From Mycobacterium sp. E796 (GTDB lineage Bacteria; Actinomycetota; Actinomycetes; Mycobacteriales; Mycobacteriaceae), in NCBI RefSeq assembly GCF_001672815.1, contig NZ_LZKK01000225.1:1-56913 (forward strand): 56,913 nt of DNA, in the 5' to 3' direction. The notes below the pieces were generated by a model. That model searched no databases. It was not told where the DNA came from and saw only the letters and a list, made by a program, of their open reading frames with translations. This document shows positions 42,195 to 50,711 of the stretch, in pieces. Numbering within the stretch: the stretch's first letter is position 1; each line of letters opens with the position of its first letter. The translations under genes and the position numbers were made by a program.

Positions 42195-42809
42195 GTGAGC
42201 GGCAACGTCTCGTCATCGAGTCGGCTGCGGTTTCCGGGGGGACGCCTGGGGGTCGTGGGTGTCATCCTGGCTGTGCTGCTGATCGGTGTACTCGCCTTCG
42301 TCAGCGTGAAGCTTCTAACTGGCCACCGGAGCACCCCGGGCCAGGCCACCACGCAGCCGTCGCCACCGAGCAGCTTTGCCATCCCGGGCTGTTACAACCC
42401 GTCGGTCCCGCCGGTCGAGCGTCCGAAGAAGCTCAGCATTTTGGGATGCGCCAGCGTTGCCGTTGCGCTGCAAGACATGTCGTGGAGCTCGTGGGGACCG
42501 CAGGGCGCCGATGGAACCGGCACCGCGGTCTTCAAGATTTGCGACCCCAATTGCGCCGCGGGATATCAGCTCACCGATCCGGTCGTTGTGCACGCGTGGA
42601 ACGCCCAGCCGCCCCGGCCCGATGCGGTCTGTCAGTCGGGGCTCAAGATCTTTGCCGATCTGATCTTGGCCTTCCCCAAGGCGGTCCCACCGCCCACCGC
42701 GCAGAAAACCAACACCCAGTACAACGGGATGCCGGCGGTGCACTACGTCAATTACTCGGTCGCCAACGCCCGCGACGCGCAGTTCATCGGCTACACGTTC
42801 TGCAACTGA
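42195..42809 (+). CDS. Membrane-anchored exported protein, unknown function
   Basis: A 204-residue protein with a short cytoplasmic N-terminus, one hydrophobic helix (LGVVGVILAVLLIGVLAFV) and a Thr/Ser/Pro linker leading to an external domain. That domain has six or more cysteines (IPGCYNP, LGCASVA, KICDPNCAAGY, AVCQSG, YTFCN), so disulfides are likely. No family recognised. The GTG at 42195 is supported by TAACCT seven bases upstream. Confidence 0.72.
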   Translation: MSGNVSSSSRLRFPGGRLGVVGVILAVLLIGVLAFVSVKLLTGHRSTPGQATTQPSPPSSFAIPGCYNPSVPPVERPKKLSILGCASVAVALQDMSWSSWGPQGADGTGTAVFKICDPNCAAGYQLTDPVVVHAWNAQPPRPDAVCQSGLKIFADLILAFPKAVPPPTAQKTNTQYNGMPAVHYVNYSVANARDAQFIGYTFCN

Positions 42810-42869
42810 GAGGTAGACCTGATGGCGGCGACCCGCTTCGCCCAGCTTCGCTGACCCCGCGATCGCCGC

Positions 42870-44045
42870 TCAGACCTCGACGACGACCGCGCCGCCCTGA
42901 CCGCCGCCCGCGCACATCGCCGCGACACCGATGCCGCCGCCGCGCCGGGCCAGCTCGTAGACCAGCGTGGTGACCATGCGCGCGCCCGAGGCCGCGATCG
43001 GGTGGCCGAGGCTGCAGCCGCTGCCGGAGAAGTTCACCTTCTCCTCGTCGATGCCGTACTCGCGGCACGCGGCGATCGGCACGGAGGCGAACGCCTCGTT
43101 GATCTCCCACAGCGCCACGTCGTCCACCGACAACCCGGCCCGCTGCAGCACCTTTCCGATCACCTTGACCGCACCCAGGCCACAATCCCGGGGCGGCACG
43201 CCCACGGCAGCCCACGCCCGGACCGTGCCCATCACGTTCAGCTTCTCGGCGAGCGCATAGTCACGGTCCACCAGCGCGACCGCCGCCGCGGCGTCGTTGG
43301 TGCCGCTGCTATTGCCCGCCGTGATCGAAAAGCCCTCGATCTCGGGGTGCAGCACCTTGAGGGCGGCGAGCTTCTCGATCGTGGTGTCGCGCCGGGGATG
43401 CTCGTCGACCGCGAACTCGGTCACCGAGCCGTCGGCCTGGGTGATCTTCAGCGGGACGATCTCGTCGAGGAACTTGCCGGCGTCCATGGCCGCGATGGCT
43501 CGCTCGTGTGACCGAGCCGCCCAGGCGTCCATCTCCTCGCGGGTGATGCCGACGGTCTGCGCGGTGTTCCACCCGACGGTGATCGACATGTCCTTGGTCG
43601 GCGCGTCCGGGCTCTCGACGTGGGTCGGAGGCAGCCAGCGCTCCTCGAACTTCAGCTCGGGGCCGGGAATGCGCTGGTTCATCAGCGGCGTCATGGACAG
43701 CGACTGCACCCCGCCGGCGATCAGCGCACGCTCCATCCCGGAGCCGATTTGGGCCGCGGCGTTGCCGATCGCGGTGAGGCTGCCCGCGCAGTGCCGGTTC
43801 ACCGCCTGGCCGGGGATGTCCTCCATACCGGTCGCGGCCGCCGCGTAACGCGCCAAATCCCCACCACCGTAGTGGGATTCGGCGAAGATGATGTCGTCGA
43901 TGGCCGAGGGGTCGATGCCCGACCTGCGCACCACCTCCGGAAGCACCGTGGTGATCAGCGTCTCGGGCGGCGTGTTGACGAGCGCGCCCTTGAAGGAGCG
44001 GCCGATCGCCGTCCTGGTGGCTCCGACGATCACGGGTGTGGCCAT
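42870..44045 (-). CDS. Thiolase (acetyl-CoA acyltransferase family)
   Basis: A 391-residue thiolase. The acylated cysteine is Cys86 in NRHCAGSLTA, His348 lies in GCSLGHPIAASG and the second cysteine is Cys378 in MCAGGGQGG, the three classical catalytic positions. NEAFASVP supplies the Asn loop. It catalyses thiolytic cleavage or condensation of acyl-CoA; degradative use (FadA-like) is likely given the catabolic neighbourhood. GAGG precedes the ATG at 44045. It is divergent from the HxlR regulator. Confidence 0.9.
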   Translation of the reverse strand: MATPVIVGATRTAIGRSFKGALVNTPPETLITTVLPEVVRRSGIDPSAIDDIIFAESHYGGGDLARYAAAATGMEDIPGQAVNRHCAGSLTAIGNAAAQIGSGMERALIAGGVQSLSMTPLMNQRIPGPELKFEERWLPPTHVESPDAPTKDMSITVGWNTAQTVGITREEMDAWAARSHERAIAAMDAGKFLDEIVPLKITQADGSVTEFAVDEHPRRDTTIEKLAALKVLHPEIEGFSITAGNSSGTNDAAAAVALVDRDYALAEKLNVMGTVRAWAAVGVPPRDCGLGAVKVIGKVLQRAGLSVDDVALWEINEAFASVPIAACREYGIDEEKVNFSGSGCSLGHPIAASGARMVTTLVYELARRGGGIGVAAMCAGGGQGGAVVVEV

Positions 44046-44191
44046 GTTTTCAACCTCGGACTGTTTGGCTGCGGTCGGCAGCAGCGGGTGGGTGGAATCG
44101 TATTCAATACCGTATGAGCAATAGTAACGGGCTAAGTTCCTGACGCCGCCGGCTGTGACGGCGCTAACAATCAAGCGCCCCGCACGCCTAA

Positions 44192-44204
44192 ACTTGCACC
44201 ATGC
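44192..44204. promoter_or_regulatory. HxlR operator copy over the hxlR start codon
   Basis: ACTTGCACCATGC covers the ATG (44201) of the hxlR gene. The same 13 bases recur at 44733-44745 inside a perfect palindrome. TAAACT at 44189-44194, six bases before the ATG, fits a leaderless -10 box, so a bound regulator would cover the transcription start. Confidence 0.6.
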
Positions 44205-44713
44205 CACTTGGGCGCGACTACACGGGTCAGGACTGCGCGCTCGCCCGGGCGCTGACGATCCTTGGCGAGCGCTGGACGTTGCTGATCGTCCGCGATGCCT
44301 TTCACGGATTGACCCGCTACGACGAGTTCCTGCGTAGCCTCGGTCTGGCGACGAATGTATTGAGCGCTCGGCTGCAGAAGTTGGTCGACCACGGCGTGAT
44401 GGAGCGGAGCGGCTCGCGCGGCTCGTACCACCTGACCCAGAAGGGCCGCGACCTGTTCCCGGTGGTTTTGACGCTTATGGCTTGGGCCGACCGGCACGAG
44501 CCGGGGCCGGAGGGTCCCGAAGTTCTGATCTTGCATAAGGGCTGCGAGCACCAGGCCGGTGGCGCGTTGCGCTGCGAACACTGCGACGAGCCCATCGAGC
44601 TACCCGACCTGCGTGTGGTGACGGCGCCCGGCGCGGTCGGACCGGACGGCGAACCGACCACCCTGACACCGCCCCAACTCGCAGCTTGGGAAGGCCGTCC
44701 CGCGCGACATTGA
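44201..44713 (+). CDS. HxlR-family winged-helix regulator
   Basis: A 170-residue regulator. Residues 10-100 form the HxlR winged helix (CALARALTILGERWTLLIVR, YDEFLRSLGLATNVLSARLQ, KLVDHGVMERSG). The C-terminal extension has CEHQAGGALRCEHCDEPIEL, three cysteines that could bind a metal or sense redox state. The family usually acts as a local regulator. The operator copies at 44192-44204 and 44732-44750 indicate control of itself and the downstream hydrolase/HD genes. The message is probably leaderless. Confidence 0.88.
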   Translation: MPLGRDYTGQDCALARALTILGERWTLLIVRDAFHGLTRYDEFLRSLGLATNVLSARLQKLVDHGVMERSGSRGSYHLTQKGRDLFPVVLTLMAWADRHEPGPEGPEVLILHKGCEHQAGGALRCEHCDEPIELPDLRVVTAPGAVGPDGEPTTLTPPQLAAWEGRPARH

Positions 44714-44731
44714 GCCGCGCCATTGCCCCTC

Positions 44732-44750
44732 TACTTGCACCATGCAAGTA
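44732..44750. promoter_or_regulatory. HxlR operator palindrome before the hydrolase gene
   Basis: TACTTGCA-CCA-TGCAAGTA, a perfect 8-bp inverted repeat around CCA. It shares ACTTGCACCATGC with the hxlR start region and touches the hydrolase ATG at 44750. Confidence 0.7.
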
Positions 44751-45631
44751 TGCAGGCTATGTCGATCAGTGCCGATCTTGGCCAGGAGCGTCGCGTCGCC
44801 ATCCCGCAAGGCGCGATCAGCTACCGCGACCGCGGCGTTGGTCCGCCGATCGTGTTTGTGCATGGCGTTGGCGTCAACGGCGATCTGTGGCGATATGTCG
44901 CACCGCGGCTTTCGGCCGACCATCGATGCATCACCCCGGACCTGCCGTGGGGCTCGCACTCGATCCCGCTGAACGCCGACGCCGATCTGTCGCTGCCCGG
45001 CATGGCCCGGATCACCGCGGACTTCCTCGACGCCTTGGGCCTCGACGACGTCACGATCGTCGCCAACGACACGGGCGGCGCCGTCGCCCAGGCATTGGTC
45101 GGCCGCCACCCCGATCGGATCGCCCGCCTAGTGCTCACCTCGTGCGACGCGTTCGAGAAGTTTCCGCCGACGCCGCAGAAGTACCTCGAGGTGATGGCGC
45201 GCTCCCGGTTGCTCACCTGGATCGTCGCATACACCGCGCAGTTCAAGGCGATTCAGCGCCTGCCGACCGCCTACGGGTTTGTGACCTCGCGGCCGATGCC
45301 GCCGGACATCATGCGCTCTTTCACCGATCCGGTGCGCCTGAACCCGGGGGTCAGGCGCGACTTCCGGCGCATGCTGCGCGCTGTCGACACTAAGTACACC
45401 TTCGAGGCCGCCGACCGGCTCACCGGCTTCGACAAACCCGCGCTCGTGCTGTGGGCCGACAACGACAAGATATTCCCCCGGGACCACGGACGACGACTGG
45501 CAAAGCTGTTGCCGCAAGGCCAATTTGAACTGATCACCGGCAGCCGCACCTTCATCCCCGAAGAGCAGCCCGATCGCCTTGTCACCGCGATCCAGGGCTT
45601 CCTCGCCGCTCACCCGACGAGAGCGGAGTGA
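44750..45631 (+). CDS. Alpha/beta hydrolase with atypical catalytic site
   Basis: A 293-residue hydrolase. VFVHGVGVNGDLWRYVAPRL carries the oxyanion motif, VANDTGGAVAQAL has Asp at the nucleophile position, and LWADNDKIFP the acid. Where the catalytic His would be expected the sequence reads GSRTFIPEEQP, with no His. It may use another residue or have lost hydrolysis. The start is ATG 44750 (MQAMSISADL) or ATG 44759. It follows hxlR and precedes the HD protein gene by three bases, so these are probably one operon. Confidence 0.8.
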   Translation: MQAMSISADLGQERRVAIPQGAISYRDRGVGPPIVFVHGVGVNGDLWRYVAPRLSADHRCITPDLPWGSHSIPLNADADLSLPGMARITADFLDALGLDDVTIVANDTGGAVAQALVGRHPDRIARLVLTSCDAFEKFPPTPQKYLEVMARSRLLTWIVAYTAQFKAIQRLPTAYGFVTSRPMPPDIMRSFTDPVRLNPGVRRDFRRMLRAVDTKYTFEAADRLTGFDKPALVLWADNDKIFPRDHGRRLAKLLPQGQFELITGSRTFIPEEQPDRLVTAIQGFLAAHPTRAE

Positions 45632-45634
45632 CGG

Positions 45635-46414
45635 ATGCGCCGCAGCCCCGCACCACCGGTCGGCTCGCTGGAATGGGAAAGGCTGGGCGGCCCGCCATTG
45701 TCCGTGCCTCAGCGCGTGGCCTTGCTCGCCGGCACCGGCGCGGTGCTGCTCGGTGACGCCGCTTCCCGATTGCGTTGGGCCATGCGACATGTCGCCCCGC
45801 CCCGCGCGCCCCGGAAGGTCGACCTCGCGCGGTGGGCGCCGCCACGCACGGAGGCGGTCGGCGCGGCCGAGGAGCGCCTGCGCGCCGTCGCAAGCCCGCA
45901 CATTGTCGACCACAGCTTCCGCACCTACTACTTCACCGCCATTCGATACGAGTTGAGCGGCCAACCCGACCCACTCGACCGCGAAGAGCTCTGTGTCGCA
46001 GCGCTACTCCACGACACCGGGCTCTTCGACCCCACCCGGCAAGGGTGCTTCACCGTCTCCGGCGCCAGACTGGCTCGGGAGATCACCGGGGTAGCCGGAT
46101 GGGCCAGCTCGCGTCAGGACAGCGTGGCCCTGGCCATCACGACCAATCTGAACCCGTTTGTCCCCGCGCATCGATACGGCCGGGTCGCCTACTGGCTCCG
46201 GCAGGGTGGACTGGTCGACGTCCTGGCCCAGCAATGGGCGCTGCACCCAGACAACCTCGACGAGATTCTCAACCTTCACCCGCGTGACGGATTCGCCGAA
46301 GACACCGCCCGACTCGTCAAGCAAGAGGCCCGCCGCAACCCCGGCTGCCGATTCGCATGCTTCGGCCCGATTTTTCCAACCGTGGTCCGCTGGAGCACCT
46401 TCACCCCCGCGTAA
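45635..46414 (+). CDS. HD-domain protein
   Basis: A 259-residue protein with an HD-type metal-binding domain. The motif residues appear as IVDHSFRTYYF (first His), CVAALLHDTGLFD (the HD pair) and VALAITTNLNP where the fourth ligand region lies. An N-terminal 75-residue part (SVPQRVALLAGTGAVLLGDA) has a hydrophobic stretch of unknown role. Small HD proteins hydrolyse phosphomonoesters or cyanamide-like compounds; no substrate can be proposed. It follows the hydrolase by three bases in the HxlR-controlled locus. Confidence 0.82.
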   Translation: MRRSPAPPVGSLEWERLGGPPLSVPQRVALLAGTGAVLLGDAASRLRWAMRHVAPPRAPRKVDLARWAPPRTEAVGAAEERLRAVASPHIVDHSFRTYYFTAIRYELSGQPDPLDREELCVAALLHDTGLFDPTRQGCFTVSGARLAREITGVAGWASSRQDSVALAITTNLNPFVPAHRYGRVAYWLRQGGLVDVLAQQWALHPDNLDEILNLHPRDGFAEDTARLVKQEARRNPGCRFACFGPIFPTVVRWSTFTPA

Positions 46415-46539
46415 AGCCGGGTTGATAAGCGACGCTGATCAGCGCATCGAAGACTTGCGTTGGACGGACAGAGTCCGAAGAGGGATGGTAGAGACGGTAG
46501 CCCTTCTGATCTCGGCCCGGAATCTCCTTGGAGGATGAA

Positions 46540-47598
46540 ATGCTCACGCGGACAAGCGAACACGTCGCATCGTTAACGGACGGTGAAATCCTCGAGGAAT
46601 CCGATCTCGGCTCGATCCGCCGCCTCACCGCCGACACCTTCCCGATCCTGCGAGGGCTTTCGATCAAGCGGTTGCTGATCAGCGCGGGCGCCATGCGGAC
46701 CCCGCACTGGCATGCCAACGCCAACGAGTTGACCTACTGCGTCTCCGGTACCGCGCTGGTGTCGGTGCTCGACACCGGCAGCCAATTCTCGTCCTTCGTG
46801 GTGCGGGCCGGCGACATGTTTCACATCGACTCCGGATCACTGCACCACATCGAGAACATCGGAACCGACACAGCCGAGTTCATCATCGCCTTTCGCAGTG
46901 AACGGCCCGAGGACTTCGGGCTGGGGGCGGCTTTCGGGGCCATGACCGACGCCGTCCTGGGCAACACCTACGACCTGCCGGCCTCTGATTTCGCAGCTAT
47001 CCGCCGCAGCACCAGCGACCGCGCACTGGCGGCCCGGGACGGGGATCCGGACGTGCCGGCGACCGCCTACTTCGATGACCCGCACAAGTTCTCGGTGGAG
47101 GCGATGACGCCTCCCGTCAGCATCGCCGTCGGCTCGGCCCGAACCGCACGACTGCAGTACTGGCCAGCCCTGAAGGACCTGTCGATGTATTCGTTGCGCA
47201 TCCGCGAGGACGGCATGCGCGAGCCGCACTGGCATCCGATCACCGCGGAGATGGGCTACGTCAACCGAGGCGGGGCGCGCATGACCGTGATGGATCCGGA
47301 CGGCACGCTCGACACGTGGTATCTGCGACAGGGAGACGTGTATTTCATCCCCCGCGCCTACCCCCACCACATCGAGGTCTTCGACGCCCCTGAGATGCAC
47401 TTCTGCATCTTCTTCGATCAACCCACCCCCGGCGACATCGGGTATCGCGCGTCGGCAAGCGCCTACTCACGTAAGGTGCTGGCGGCGACGTTCGACACAC
47501 ACATCGACGATCTTCCCGACTTCCCGTTCACGAAGGCGGATCCACTGATCGTCAACCGGCGCAACCCGGTCGATGCCCACGCTGTGGGAGAGCAGTGA
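46540..47598 (+). CDS. Bicupin, oxalate-decarboxylase-like
   Basis: A 352-residue protein with two cupin domains. The first has the metal ligands HWHANANE and later LHHIEN; the second has HWHPITAEMGY and HHIEVF. Both sets of His/Glu ligands are intact, as in Mn-dependent oxalate decarboxylases. The usual N-terminal secretion signal is absent, so it is probably cytoplasmic. It could decarboxylate oxalate or a related acid. GGAGG lies six bases before the ATG at 46540, which rules out the earlier ATG at 46528. Confidence 0.85.
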   Translation: MLTRTSEHVASLTDGEILEESDLGSIRRLTADTFPILRGLSIKRLLISAGAMRTPHWHANANELTYCVSGTALVSVLDTGSQFSSFVVRAGDMFHIDSGSLHHIENIGTDTAEFIIAFRSERPEDFGLGAAFGAMTDAVLGNTYDLPASDFAAIRRSTSDRALAARDGDPDVPATAYFDDPHKFSVEAMTPPVSIAVGSARTARLQYWPALKDLSMYSLRIREDGMREPHWHPITAEMGYVNRGGARMTVMDPDGTLDTWYLRQGDVYFIPRAYPHHIEVFDAPEMHFCIFFDQPTPGDIGYRASASAYSRKVLAATFDTHIDDLPDFPFTKADPLIVNRRNPVDAHAVGEQ

Positions 47599-47632
47599 GC
47601 GGCGTCGGCGCCGCGCACGACACAATGGATCG

Positions 47633-48025
47633 ATGACGACCACCCCCCTCCTTGAACGGGACACCACCCGAACAACCGCCTATCGAGTGGCGGCGATGCT
47701 GATGGGCATCGGCACCGTCCACTTCCTGGCGCCCAAACCATTCGACGACATCGTCCCGGCCGAACTTCCCGGCGACGCGCGGTTCTATACCTACGCATCC
47801 GGAGTCGCCGAGATTGCCGTCGGCGCACTGCTGGTGCCGCGGCGCACCCGGCGGCTGGCCGCGCTGGCGGCCGCGCTGCTGTTCGTCTGCGTTTTCCCGG
47901 CGAACGTCAACATGTGCCGCTTGTGGTGGGGCAAGCCATGGCCGATGCGGATCGCCGCGCTGGCCCGGCTGCCGCTGCAGATCCCGATGATCACCACCGC
48001 GCTCAAGATCAGCCGAAATAGCTGA
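47633..48025 (+). CDS. DoxX-like small membrane protein
   Basis: A 130-residue protein with about four hydrophobic segments (AYRVAAMLMGIGTVHFLAP, YASGVAEIAVGALLVP, LAALAAALLFVCVFPANVNM, ALARLPLQIPMITTAL). The AKPFDDIVPAELP loop, FYTYASGVAEIAVG and the FPANVNM helix resemble DoxX/DUF4267-type proteins of mycobacteria. The function is not known. It follows the bicupin by 34 bases on the same strand. A degenerate palindromic element begins 40 nt after its stop. Confidence 0.75.
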   Translation: MTTTPLLERDTTRTTAYRVAAMLMGIGTVHFLAPKPFDDIVPAELPGDARFYTYASGVAEIAVGALLVPRRTRRLAALAAALLFVCVFPANVNMCRLWWGKPWPMRIAALARLPLQIPMITTALKISRNS

Positions 48026-48064
48026 GTCTCCTCGCGACACGAGTCCCCGTCGGGAAAGGACGTC

Positions 48065-48142
48065 TTTGCCCGACCGCTAGCGACAAATGGACGTTCTCGG
48101 GCCGTTCCCCGCGTCGTTCGACAGTATGCCTATGAGGCGGGC
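48065..48142. repeat. Degenerate palindromic intergenic element, copy 4
   Basis: Left part TTGCCCGACCGCTAGCGACA (near 48066-48085) matches the family arm with several changes; the right part keeps only GAGGCGGGC (48134-48142), the TTGTCGCT portion being lost. It begins 40 nt after the DoxX-like stop, between convergent genes. Family membership is inferred from the shared core and position. Confidence 0.5.
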
Positions 48143-48168
48143 GATATGTCTGCCCTCGGGCTCAGAGG

Positions 48169-48603
48169 CTACGCGGGTGCGTTCGGGCTTTGCCCGGCGT
48201 CGAACTTTCGCCACTGCGAGGCCAGGTAGACCACGATTAGAAGCGCAATAGCGCCGCCCACAACGCTCTTCATGAAGTCGGGACCCCTCGGCGGGTAATC
48301 ACCGGTACGCACCAGGTGAACGCGGCCGAGGACCTCGAGCAGGATGAAGAGAATGCCCAGCAGTCCGCCGGACCTGTTCTTCAGCAATAACGACATGCCG
48401 GCGGCAACATAGAAGGCTCCAACGACTGCCGTACGGAACGACGGTTTGAGCGGCTTGGACAGCAATTTCATCCAATTACCGGTGATTCCGACCCATATCT
48501 CGGACAGCCCCGCGAAAATGCAATATGCGGCGGCGACCTTTATTCCGGTTCGGCTTGGCGGCACCGGGAATGTTGTTGCCCCGCATCGGTCCAGGGGGCT
48601 CAC
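48169..48603 (-). CDS. Small membrane protein, unknown function
   Basis: A 144-residue protein with four hydrophobic segments (GIKVAAAYCIFAGLSEIWVG, TAVVGAFYVAAGMSLLL, GLLGILFILLEVLGRVHLVR, VVGGAIALLIVVYLAS). It does not match a family I know. GTG at 48603 gives a reasonable start. It lies 15 bases downstream of the isomerase-like gene on the same strand and may be co-transcribed with it. Confidence 0.65.
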   Translation of the reverse strand: MSPLDRCGATTFPVPPSRTGIKVAAAYCIFAGLSEIWVGITGNWMKLLSKPLKPSFRTAVVGAFYVAAGMSLLLKNRSGGLLGILFILLEVLGRVHLVRTGDYPPRGPDFMKSVVGGAIALLIVVYLASQWRKFDAGQSPNAPA

Positions 48604-48618
48604 CGTGACAGCCCGCGG

Positions 48619-49206
48619 TCAGCCACGGCTATCGACCGAGCGCCCGAGATAGGCCATGAGCCGCGCCGTCGGGGTCGATTCGTCTGGGGCGGACCGAGCC
48701 GGTCCGAAGCCGCCGGGTCGCCGCAACACATTCTCCGGTACCGACGCCACCAGCCCACGACACAATGCCAGCAGATCCCCGGGGAGCTCGATCAAGCGGC
48801 CCTGTGAGGCATACACATCCCAGCTGTGCATGGCCAGGTCCGAGACGGGATAGGTCAGCGCCCGGTGCAACGGAACGTCGCCCTGCGGCGACTTCCGCGT
48901 CGCGTCAAGATCGGTGCCGGGTAGGGCGTCGCGCAGTCGGGTGCTCAGCTCGCGAAGCCGTGCCGCCGGGTTGTCGCATATCCACTCGGCCGGTTGGGAG
49001 GGGCGGTCCCAGACCTTTCCGTTCTCAACAAGCGTCACGATCTTCGCTGCGCTCCCGGTCGCGTGACCGACCAGTTCCCTCACCGTCCAGCCCTCGAGGT
49101 TGGACGGCATGTCCCAGCTCTCCGGCGGGATCGCTTCCACCGCGTCAATGAGCAGATCCATTGCCTCGGCGGCCAAAACGCCGATCCGCGTCCTCGCGTC
49201 GTTCAT
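48619..49206 (-). CDS. DinB/maleylpyruvate-isomerase-like protein (TIGR03086 type)
   Basis: A 195-residue protein of the four-helix mycothiol-dependent type. NLEGWTVRELVGHATGSAAK carries the first metal His, and LAMHSWDVYASQG the second His; the family's third ligand is not obvious. The substrate is unknown. GAAGG lies just before the ATG at 49206. It is the third protein of this superfamily in the window (with those at 1227 and 15385), all in different contexts. Confidence 0.8.
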   Translation of the reverse strand: MNDARTRIGVLAAEAMDLLIDAVEAIPPESWDMPSNLEGWTVRELVGHATGSAAKIVTLVENGKVWDRPSQPAEWICDNPAARLRELSTRLRDALPGTDLDATRKSPQGDVPLHRALTYPVSDLAMHSWDVYASQGRLIELPGDLLALCRGLVASVPENVLRRPGGFGPARSAPDESTPTARLMAYLGRSVDSRG

Positions 49207-49218
49207 ATACCTTCGCAA

Positions 49219-49752
49219 TCAGCCGGCGGCCGTTTGCTCTGTCGGGGTTCCGACGCGATGCAACAACACGAACTTGTTTTGTCCCGCGGCACCGGCCAGG
49301 AACGGCCGCACCAGCAACGGATAGGCCGTCATCGCCTCTTGTCGCGAAATCACCTCGGGCCGTTCGAGCGGATATTCGGCGCCGTTCCACATGAGCGTGC
49401 ATTCGCCGGCGGCCAGCACATTCTCCAACCAGTCAACGTGGGGGAATGCCGCCGCGAGCACGAAGCCATCGCCGAGGGGATATGCACTCAGCGGAGTCAC
49501 GTAGGGCCTGCCGCTGCGCCGACCGACGTGATGCAACGCGCTCAGGTTGAAATAGAGCGTGCCAAGCCGGGTTCCAGCGGCCCAGCGAAGATAGGGATTC
49601 AATCGCTTGGTGGCTTGCCGCGTCCGATCGCTGATCCGCTCCACGCGCATGAGCATCCCCCAGCCGAGCAAGATCAGATAAGCGGCCACTACCGCGCCAA
49701 CCACAATGGCGGGCAGCATCACAAACCGGTACAGAAGCCTTCGGCGCACCAC
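49219..49752 (-). CDS. Ddn-like (F420-dependent nitroreductase family) membrane-anchored protein
   Basis: A protein of about 177 residues. An N-terminal membrane helix (FVMLPAIVVGAVVAAYLILL) is followed by the split-barrel domain with LHHVGRRSGRPYVTPLSAYP, the deazaflavin-binding signature of Ddn-like proteins, then ENVLAAGECTLMWNG and a C-terminal FLAGAAGQNKFVLLHRV. Family members bind F420. The start is uncertain: GTG at 49752 or 49749 is preferred; GTG at 49821 would enter the promoter of the divergent transporter gene. The membrane anchor is unusual for the family. Confidence 0.75.
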   Translation of the reverse strand: MVRRRLLYRFVMLPAIVVGAVVAAYLILLGWGMLMRVERISDRTRQATKRLNPYLRWAAGTRLGTLYFNLSALHHVGRRSGRPYVTPLSAYPLGDGFVLAAAFPHVDWLENVLAAGECTLMWNGAEYPLERPEVISRQEAMTAYPLLVRPFLAGAAGQNKFVLLHRVGTPTEQTAAG

Positions 49753-49832
49753 GACACCGACTTTTCGCCGCCCACCGCGCGACCGTCTAGGGTCGCAAGT
49801 CCCGAGGTGAGTTGATTTCACAGGAGGTCATC

Positions 49833-50711
49833 GTGGGCAGAACGGGCATCGCGGCACTGCTCGCGATCGGCGCCGCGTTCATGATCGGCATCGGCGATGT
49901 CCTCGAGCAGCGATCCGCGCAACAGGTCACCGACAAGCCGGTCGGCACCCTCGCGCTGTTTCGCCGGCTGCTGCGCGACCGCCGATGGTGGACGGGCAGC
50001 CTGGTGGCCGCCGCCGGGTTCGGATTGCAGGCGGCGGCGCTCGGCTTGGGTTCCGTGGTGCTGGTGCAGGCGCTGTCGGTGACCTCCCTGCTGTTCGCAT
50101 TGGTCATCAGCGCGGCGGCCAACCATCGCAGAATCACTCGGTGGCAAGGGATTTGGGCCGTGCTGCTGGCCGCCGCGGTCACCGTCGTGGTCACGGTCGG
50201 CAACCCGCAGGCCGGGGTCCCGCGCGGGTCGGTTCGAACGTGGATCGTCGTGGGCTTGGTCCTGGGCCCCTGCCTGTTCCTGTGTGTGATTGGCGCCCAG
50301 CTGTTTTCGGGTTGGGTCAGCGCTCTGCTGCTGGGGCTGATGTCGGGATCGCTGTGGGGCGTCTTCACGGTCCTGACGAAGGGAGTCGTCGACCAGCTCG
50401 GCAACGGCGTCCCAGCGCTGCTGCGCGCACCCGAGCTGTACATCTGGGCGGTGTTGGGCCTCGCGGCGACGGCCTGGGAGCAGTCGGCGTTTCGCGCCGG
50501 CTCGCTCACCGCGTCGCTACCCGCGGTGACCATCGCCGAGCCCATCGTCGGGTCGGTGCTCGGAGTGACGGTGCTGGGTGAGACGCTTCGCACCAACAAG
50601 GTCGGCATGGTCGCGCTTGGCGTGTCGGTCGCGGTGATGATCGCCGCGACGGTGGCGCTGGCGCGCAGCCAGGCGACGGAATCAGATGGTCGGCGAACCG
50701 ATCCGGTGTAG
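49833..50711 (+). CDS. DMT-family (EamA-like) membrane transporter
   Basis: A 292-residue protein with about nine to ten hydrophobic segments, starting MGRTGIAALLAIGAAFMIGI. The segments VLEQRSAQQV, LGSVVLVQALSVTSLLFAL and LPAVTIAEPIVGSVLGVTVL GETL (spaced for length) match the small multidrug/EamA fold of mycobacterial DMT proteins. It should export or import a small metabolite. AGGAGG five bases before the GTG at 49833 decides the start. Its 3' end overlaps the convergent VOC gene by 30 bases. Confidence 0.82.
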   Translation: MGRTGIAALLAIGAAFMIGIGDVLEQRSAQQVTDKPVGTLALFRRLLRDRRWWTGSLVAAAGFGLQAAALGLGSVVLVQALSVTSLLFALVISAAANHRRITRWQGIWAVLLAAAVTVVVTVGNPQAGVPRGSVRTWIVVGLVLGPCLFLCVIGAQLFSGWVSALLLGLMSGSLWGVFTVLTKGVVDQLGNGVPALLRAPELYIWAVLGLAATAWEQSAFRAGSLTASLPAVTIAEPIVGSVLGVTVLGETLRTNKVGMVALGVSVAVMIAATVALARSQATESDGRRTDPV

